Source: JAVBUZ01 sp031554725
Lineage (GTDB): Bacteria; Bacillota; Clostridia; Lachnospirales; Lachnospiraceae
Direction: 5' to 3'
Assembly (NCBI GenBank): GCA_031554725.1
Contig: JAVBUZ010000040.1
Span: forward strand, 1 to 36,374
Length of the DNA: 36,374 nt
Positions 31,853 to 36,374 of this stretch are shown one piece after another. Under the pieces are notes generated by a model. The model saw only the letters and a list, made by a program, of their open reading frames with translations, did no database searches and was not told the DNA's origin. Every line of letters begins with the position of its first letter. Position 1 is the stretch's first letter. The position numbers and the translations under genes were made by a program.

Positions 31853-32576
31853 CTGTACTGATAATTATATTTGCTGGATCTACTTCTGTTTTACGCTTTA
31901 CAATATCTTCAATTTGTGCTCTTTGGGCTTCAGAAAGTTCAAGCGCATTTACTACTACATCTACACTATTTCCTTCAATACTTACCACCACATCACTAAA
32001 GCCTTTTGCTTCCAACAATATTTCCGCTGCCATTTCTTTTTCTGCAATAGAGGTCATTTGCACCATGGTATTTACCGCATTTTGCTTTTGCTCTTCTGAT
32101 AATCCTTCACTATTAATAATAGATAATAGTGTTTCCTTATTTTTTGCTCTTACCTGTTCTTTTAATAATTTTGCATCAGACAAGGTTGCAAGACTACTTC
32201 CTGAAGTAAAAACTGCCTCACCTGGTATTTCTCCAGTTCCTGGTGTTTCTGCAACTGCTACTTGCATATCACTATTTAGATAATTATCCTGAACCACTTC
32301 CACGTCAAAGTCTAAACTCTCAACATCTGAAAGCTCCGCTGTTGCTAAATCCTCCTCCGAGATTTCCAAAAGTCCTGCTAAATTATATCCTGCACCGATA
32401 TCATCAGGTGATAGGTTTTCGGCCGTAACGCCATTTAATATTTCTGCATTACCTGATACTGGAAGATAATTTTCATCATCAAGGTTCGTTCCTGCAAACT
32501 GTAAGTATCCTGCTACTGCAATCATAATTGCAAGTGCTGTAATCATAAGCTGGTTCTTTTTTAGTAAATTTTTCAC
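31842..32576 (-). CDS. spoIIIAH: Stage III sporulation protein AH
   Basis: 244 residues. One N-terminal membrane helix (about 9-28, LMITALAIMIAVAGYLQF), a variable acidic linker to ~140, then the YscJ/FliF-like ring-building domain (NTMVQMTSIAEKEMAAEILLEAKGFSDVVVSI ... VNALELSEAQRAQIEDIVKRK). On the forespore side it pairs with SpoIIQ to form the channel between mother cell and forespore. It is the last gene of the spoIIIA operon. Confidence 0.95.
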   Translation of the reverse strand: MKNLLKKNQLMITALAIMIAVAGYLQFAGTNLDDENYLPVSGNAEILNGVTAENLSPDDIGAGYNLAGLLEISEEDLATAELSDVESLDFDVEVVQDNYLNSDMQVAVAETPGTGEIPGEAVFTSGSSLATLSDAKLLKEQVRAKNKETLLSIINSEGLSEEQKQNAVNTMVQMTSIAEKEMAAEILLEAKGFSDVVVSIEGNSVDVVVNALELSEAQRAQIEDIVKRKTEVDPANIIISTVVQ

Positions 32577-32601
32577 GCTGTTCTCCCCTTCTTTAACACA
32601 T

Positions 32602-33198
32602 TTAAGGTGTTTTCATCTTTACTACTTTAATCTTATGAGCTTCTATACCAAATAATGACTGAATCGCTTCAGATATATTTTTGCTCACGCTACCGCTTCC
32701 CGCCCCTTCAGCCACCACCAATACGCCATTTACCTGAGGGCTTATAACCTTTACGATGTAGGGAGTCGAGCTACTGCCCTGTGTTTCATAAATGGTACTT
32801 TCTTTTGTATCTACATTATTTACACTCCTACTCCCCCCCTGGGAATCTTCCTCCTGCGTATTCGAGCGCGTAATCGGCGTATCCTTTTCTACCACCTTTT
32901 CTTCAGAGGCTTTTAAGGTAATAAAAACATTTACCTTTCCCGCTCCATCCATTTGCGAAAGAGTTTCTTCCAACTTTTTTTCTAGGCTTCTAGCGTAAGT
33001 ATCTGTCTGCGTTTCTGCCCCAACCTGCTGCTCACTAAATGTCTCAACCACCGAAACACCTGTGCTATTTTGCTTTACAGTTTCTTCTTTCTCTTCTTTT
33101 TTTACAGGCAATGCAATAACCATGCACAAAACACCAATTAGGATGACAACAATCAGGTTATTTTTGTTTTCTATTAGCTTTTTTATTTTGTCATTCAC
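32602..33198 (-). CDS. spoIIIAG: Stage III sporulation protein AG
   Basis: 198 residues with one membrane helix (about 12-30, NNLIVVILIGVLCMVIALP) and a ring-building motif domain (LEKKLEETLSQMDGAGKVNVFITL, then a loop rich in S/T/D, and VNGVLVVAEGAGS...ISEAIQSLFGIEAHKIKVVKM). SpoIIIAG forms a large ring in the intermembrane space. It overlaps spoIIIAF by 8 nt. Confidence 0.95.
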   Translation of the reverse strand: MNDKIKKLIENKNNLIVVILIGVLCMVIALPVKKEEKEETVKQNSTGVSVVETFSEQQVGAETQTDTYARSLEKKLEETLSQMDGAGKVNVFITLKASEEKVVEKDTPITRSNTQEEDSQGGSRSVNNVDTKESTIYETQGSSSTPYIVKVISPQVNGVLVVAEGAGSGSVSKNISEAIQSLFGIEAHKIKVVKMKTP

Positions 33199-33625
33199 TA
33201 GACTTCACCTCTATTTTTTCCACCTGAATACCTACCTGCTTTATCTCGTCTTCTAAACTTTTAGCCTCTTTTCCCTCACCTTCTCCTAATACATCTACAG
33301 AATCATCATTATTTAATCTTGATTTAATTTCTAGTTCTGTTAGATCATTTACCATAGAATCCGCTATCATAGATGTTTGGTTAACCCTTGCCATATTTGC
33401 ATTTAAACTTTCCTCATAGGCTACAATGGCATCTTGCAAAGAAAGTGTATTTTTCCCTTGCATTAGACTAAATATAGGTGCAAGAAGTTGAATAAGCACC
33501 ATAATGCTGACCAAAAGCTTAAAATACTTTTCATAAGTTTCACTAGGCCTAAAGTGCATCAAAGCTTGTGCACAAATAATAAAAATTCCTACTTGTTTAA
33601 TTGTTTCCAATAATTCCTTGGCCAT
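33191..33625 (-). CDS. spoIIIAF: Stage III sporulation protein AF
   Basis: 144 residues. Two membrane helices at the N-terminus (about 7-23 and 36-53) are linked by RPSETYEKYFKLLV, the family signature, followed by a soluble C-terminal part. It is a membrane component of the SpoIIIA-SpoIIQ complex. Its start shares one base with the spoIIIAE stop (TAATG). Confidence 0.93.
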   Translation of the reverse strand: MAKELLETIKQVGIFIICAQALMHFRPSETYEKYFKLLVSIMVLIQLLAPIFSLMQGKNTLSLQDAIVAYEESLNANMARVNQTSMIADSMVNDLTELEIKSRLNNDDSVDVLGEGEGKEAKSLEDEIKQVGIQVEKIEVKSSE

Positions 33626-34689
33626 TAGAACCCCCTATTTGTTGTATAAGCAACGACGGATATGCTAATTAGAAATAATAAAAGTGCGGTACCTGCAGTC
33701 TTAAAAAGTAGCACACTTGCATTTCCAACCTTGTCCGTACAAGAAGTTATTCTCTTATCACTAATGATTCCTAATAGTGCTGCCACTAACTTTAACATAG
33801 TAGCAATCATGAAAATTTTCAAAAGAGGAACCAAGCAAATTGCAAGAAGCAATACCAGCATAGCAAGACCTATACTATTTTTAATCACAATTGCTGAACC
33901 CAATACTACATTTACTACCCCATCCGCAATATTTCCAACCCCAGGTATTGCCGATACGGTTTTCTGTAGTGCAGAAGCTTTTACCGAATCTATAACAGGC
34001 GTTATCATTGCTTGAAACACACTTACTCCACTTACAATTCCAATCGCACTCTTTAATCCTGTTTTAATTGCTTTATGCAAAAATTCTGTCAGAAGGCTTA
34101 GACGTTCTTCTATCCATATTCCATTAATAATCGTCAACAAAACATAGCTATATATTGCTGGTATCACTACTGTCCGCATCAGATTTTGAACTACATAGAT
34201 TAAAACCAGTAGTAGCTGGTAATAAGCAGTTGCCGTCGTTGTTCCAGTGGCAACTCCGACAGACAAAAAATAGGTCGGAATAAAAACCTGAATAAATGAA
34301 ATGATGTCACTGATGGCGCTGACGGTAATGTCCGCTGCCATTTGAAAGGTTCTTAATAAAATGGTAATCAGAAGCAAATATACAAAGTAAAAGCCAATGT
34401 CTGCAATTTGATGATTTTCGAAAACCCCCACAAAATGTGTTATTAGCGCCGCAATCACTCCCAAAACAAGTAGCCAAATAATTATATTTCTTATCCCTCC
34501 TATTTGCCCCCCTATTCCCTTCATTACTGACGTCGCCGCTTGTCCCAGTCCTCCTACAATGTCCCCCTTTAAAATTGCTGTAAATAGCTCTCCTAGGTCA
34601 AAGGAGTATTCTGGAAAAAGGCTCTTGATTTCTTCTCCGAGGGCTCCAATATTATATTCCTCCCAAATCACAGAGATATCAAAAGACAT
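33625..34689 (-). CDS. spoIIIAE: Stage III sporulation protein AE
   Basis: 354 residues. It is a polytopic membrane protein with about seven to eight helices from residue ~70, including FVYLLLITILLRTFQMA, GVSVFQAMITPVIDSVKASALQKT and SAIPGVGNIADGVVNVVLGSA, the conserved core. It is the probable export-gate-like component of the feeding channel. B. subtilis SpoIIIAE is near 400 residues with an N-terminal signal peptide. Here the frame is closed by a TGA just before the start, and no signal is seen. AAGGAGG lies right before the ATG, so the short N-terminus appears genuine. Confidence 0.93.
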   Translation of the reverse strand: MSFDISVIWEEYNIGALGEEIKSLFPEYSFDLGELFTAILKGDIVGGLGQAATSVMKGIGGQIGGIRNIIIWLLVLGVIAALITHFVGVFENHQIADIGFYFVYLLLITILLRTFQMAADITVSAISDIISFIQVFIPTYFLSVGVATGTTTATAYYQLLLVLIYVVQNLMRTVVIPAIYSYVLLTIINGIWIEERLSLLTEFLHKAIKTGLKSAIGIVSGVSVFQAMITPVIDSVKASALQKTVSAIPGVGNIADGVVNVVLGSAIVIKNSIGLAMLVLLLAICLVPLLKIFMIATMLKLVAALLGIISDKRITSCTDKVGNASVLLFKTAGTALLLFLISISVVAYTTNRGF

Positions 34690-34702
34690 CCTTCACCTCC
34701 TT

Positions 34703-35089
34703 TTACCCAATAAAACCGTGTATTTGCTCAATAACAGCAAATAAAATAGGCAGGCCTACAAACATAACTGCCAGCTTTCCCAATACCTCAATTTGCCCTG
34801 CTACGGAGGAATAGCCAGCATCCTTGCAGATACCTGCGCTAAACTCACATATGTAGGTTATTCCTACCACCTTTAATAAGCTGGCTAAATACCCTTGTCC
34901 CACCTGCATATATTTTTGCAATACTTGCAGCTGACTAATTACACTGCTTAGACATTGTAAGGCATAGGCAAAAATAATAATGCTGATTACTACTCCAATG
35001 TAAATAGCATATTCAGGCTTTTGATTTTTGAATTGAATGGCAATAATAACTCCAACAACCGCAAGCATTCCTATCTTTATGATTTCCAT
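34703..35089 (-). CDS. spoIIIAD: Stage III sporulation protein AD
   Basis: 128 residues from the ATG at 35089, which gives the family N-terminus MEIIKIGMLAVVGV; an extension to 35155 would overlap spoIIIAC. Three to four membrane helices are present, with GITYICEFSAGICKDAGYSSVAGQIE as the conserved loop. GGAGG is only 3 nt before the ATG, which is short. It is a small integral membrane subunit of the SpoIIIA complex. Confidence 0.94.
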   Translation of the reverse strand: MEIIKIGMLAVVGVIIAIQFKNQKPEYAIYIGVVISIIIFAYALQCLSSVISQLQVLQKYMQVGQGYLASLLKVVGITYICEFSAGICKDAGYSSVAGQIEVLGKLAVMFVGLPILFAVIEQIHGFIG

Positions 35090-35099
35090 ATGCCTCCCT

Positions 35100-35294
35100 C
35101 TACAACGCAAACAGGGTTTGTATTGTAACAAACAAATCATATATGTAAGGAACAATCCATGTTAAAACTAAAATTAATCCTGCTAGACTAATCAAAAAAG
35201 CATGCTCTTCCCGTCCGCTATGTTTCAAAATCTGGCTTAATATGGTTATTAATATTCCCACTGCTGCAATTTTAAATATAAGGCTAACTCCCAT
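35100..35294 (-). CDS. spoIIIAC: Stage III sporulation protein AC
   Basis: 64 residues from the ATG at 35294 (GGGGG ribosome site); an extension to 35327 adds 11 atypical residues and reaches into the spoIIIAC-AB gap. Two membrane helices flank the conserved loop KHSGREEHAFLISLAG. It is distantly similar to the small FliQ/SctS-type export subunits. It lies 39 nt after spoIIIAB. Confidence 0.94.
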   Translation of the reverse strand: MGVSLIFKIAAVGILITILSQILKHSGREEHAFLISLAGLILVLTWIVPYIYDLFVTIQTLFAL

Positions 35295-35333
35295 AACGCC
35301 CCCTTTTGTACTTATTTCTAAGTCCAATTATTT

Positions 35334-35852
35334 TTATAGTAAAACAATTGTTAACAATAACCCGCACATAATTCCAAGACCTGCCACCATTCTCCCCTGC
35401 TCTTTGAGTGTTCGTTCTCTGGTAGAAATAGAGCTGTCTATCATATCTCGATACTGCTCAATTGCTCTAATTTGCATACTATTTTCTGTAAGTCCGACGC
35501 AAGATGCAAAGCCCAAAACTAGTTCTTTTTCTTTCTTTGAAATAGGTATCTTTGCTAAGCATTCACTCATTTTATTTTCCCAACACACCGAAAAAGAATA
35601 ACCATTTTCCTCTTGAAGCATTTCGTATATATCTAATAGCACTTCCCCATATGGCTTTTCCATTTTCTTTCCCACTTGCCTACAGCATTCTGGCAACGTC
35701 GCCTTGTTATATCTTATTTCACTAATTAGCATCTCTAATAGCTGCCGCAAATAGCGCAGATGCCATAAGCCTTTGTATAATTCATTTCGACACACAAATC
35801 CAAAGCCGCTGCTTCCTGCAATCACCAAAATAATACCTATTAACCGTAGCAT
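35334..35852 (-). CDS. spoIIIAB: Stage III sporulation protein AB
   Basis: 172 residues. An N-terminal hydrophobic helix (3-20), a helical cytoplasmic body with ELYKGLWHLRYLRQLLEMLISEIRYNKATLPE and GLTENSMQIRAIEQY, and a C-terminal helix (GRMVAGLGIMCGLLLTIVLL). It is the SpoIIIAB/GspF-like partner of the SpoIIIAA ATPase. It overlaps spoIIIAA by 13 nt. Confidence 0.94.
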   Translation of the reverse strand: MLRLIGIILVIAGSSGFGFVCRNELYKGLWHLRYLRQLLEMLISEIRYNKATLPECCRQVGKKMEKPYGEVLLDIYEMLQEENGYSFSVCWENKMSECLAKIPISKKEKELVLGFASCVGLTENSMQIRAIEQYRDMIDSSISTRERTLKEQGRMVAGLGIMCGLLLTIVLL

Positions 35853-36374
35853 TGCTTTAGCTCCTTTTGATAAATAGATTTAATAACGGGTGATCCGTTA
35901 TCTTTTCCCATAACTATATATCTAGAAAACATCTTTTCCCTTAAAATTTCTGCAAAACACTCCTTTTCCCATAACTCCTCCACTCCGTTTCCATGAACGG
36001 TAGCAAGCAGACTACATCCACAGGCTGAAGCTTTTTTCATCGCCTCCTTATCCTCTACTCCGCCAAGCTCGTCTATAGCAATTACTGCTGGTGCCATAGA
36101 ACGAATAAGCATCATCATGCCACAAACCTTAGGACAGGCATCTAGCACATCCGTCCTCAGCCCCACATCATTTTGTGGCACCCCCATAAAGCTACCTGCT
36201 ATTTCCGAACGCTCGTCCACAACCCCCACCGTAACTCCCTTTCCATAAGAAGTTCCATCTGACACCTGCCTTACAATATCTCGAAGCAGGGTTGTTTTCC
36301 CGCAGCCTGGCGGCGAAATAATTAAGGTATTGCATACTTTTTCATTCTCATAAAGTAGAGGTAAGATCTTATCT
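35840..36374 (-). CDS. spoIIIAA: Stage III sporulation protein AA, C-terminal part (5' end outside window)
   Basis: The frame stays open to the window edge, giving about 177 residues of a protein usually ~310-330 long. Walker A is visible upstream of the GTG at 36265: SPPGCGKTTLLRDIV. It is followed by RSEIAGSFMG, Walker B VIAIDELGG and the motif LLATVHGNGVEEL. SpoIIIAA is the secretion-type ATPase that drives the mother-cell channel. The operon's promoter (sigma-E dependent in relatives) is outside the window. Confidence 0.95.
   Translation of the reverse strand, partial: DKILPLLYENEKVCNTLIISPPGCGKTTLLRDIVRQVSDGTSYGKGVTVGVVDERSEIAGSFMGVPQNDVGLRTDVLDACPKVCGMMMLIRSMAPAVIAIDELGGVEDKEAMKKASACGCSLLATVHGNGVEELWEKECFAEILREKMFSRYIVMGKDNGSPVIKSIYQKELKQCYG

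Noticed and set aside
31663..32283. 206-codon plus-strand frame
   Set aside because: It is antisense across deoB, its promoter and spoIIIAH; the Ser/Phe-rich composition is what antisense of these genes gives.

Overview
The window reads as a chromosomal segment of a low-GC, endospore-forming member of the Clostridia, most like Lachnospiraceae and relatives. The reasons are a complete spoIIIAB-AH run plus a partial spoIIIAA, a SpoIVB peptidase, clostridial family markers (DUF4317, DUF2812, CD3324, DUF6485), strong AGGAGG ribosome sites and AT-rich intergenic DNA. No rRNA, tRNA, CRISPR array, insertion sequence or prophage is visible. Nearly every gene lies on the minus strand, so the window is best read from its right end to its left.

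Right part (36374 to about 18500) is core genome. The spoIIIA operon (36374-31842) encodes the mother-cell half of the channel between mother cell and forespore. It is followed by a deoB-prfC-transglutaminase-like lipoprotein group (31768-27697) with its own promoter. Then comes a tightly packed housekeeping operon: asp23-like, nusB, xseA, xseB, ispA, dxs, tlyA, nadK, argR, recN (27613-18586). It starts at an extended -10 promoter and ends at a clear intrinsic terminator at 18508-18535. spoIVB (18480-17143) stands alone. Its usual downstream partner spo0A is not there.

Middle part (about 17000 to 6800) is an accessory region of small transcription units. In order of transcription it holds: an adenosine-deaminase-like gene with a palindromic operator; a hicB antitoxin gene behind a truncated hicA remnant; an Rpn-type nuclease gene followed by a small membrane ORF; a MerR-VOC fusion regulator with a NUDIX hydrolase; a five-gene run (zinc-ribbon protein, SAM methyltransferase, GNAT acetyltransferase, Imm5-like protein, aminoglycoside-type nucleotidyltransferase); and a three-gene run (second nucleotidyltransferase-like protein, CD3324-type HTH protein, Cys-rich DUF6485-like protein). 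The mix of small-molecule and nucleotide modifying enzymes resembles resistance or detoxification cassettes. Shared promoter motifs suggest, but do not prove, that the MerR-VOC protein controls several of these units.

Left part (6767 to 1): a 192-bp near-perfect hairpin element at 6576-6767 separates the island from a padR-DUF2812-ABC transporter operon (6425-2800). That operon's promoter is followed by three ACATGT-centred palindromes spaced exactly 15 bp apart. Next come an LtaS-like membrane sulfatase (2698-872) and, convergent to it, the 3' part of a DUF4317 gene (1-861).
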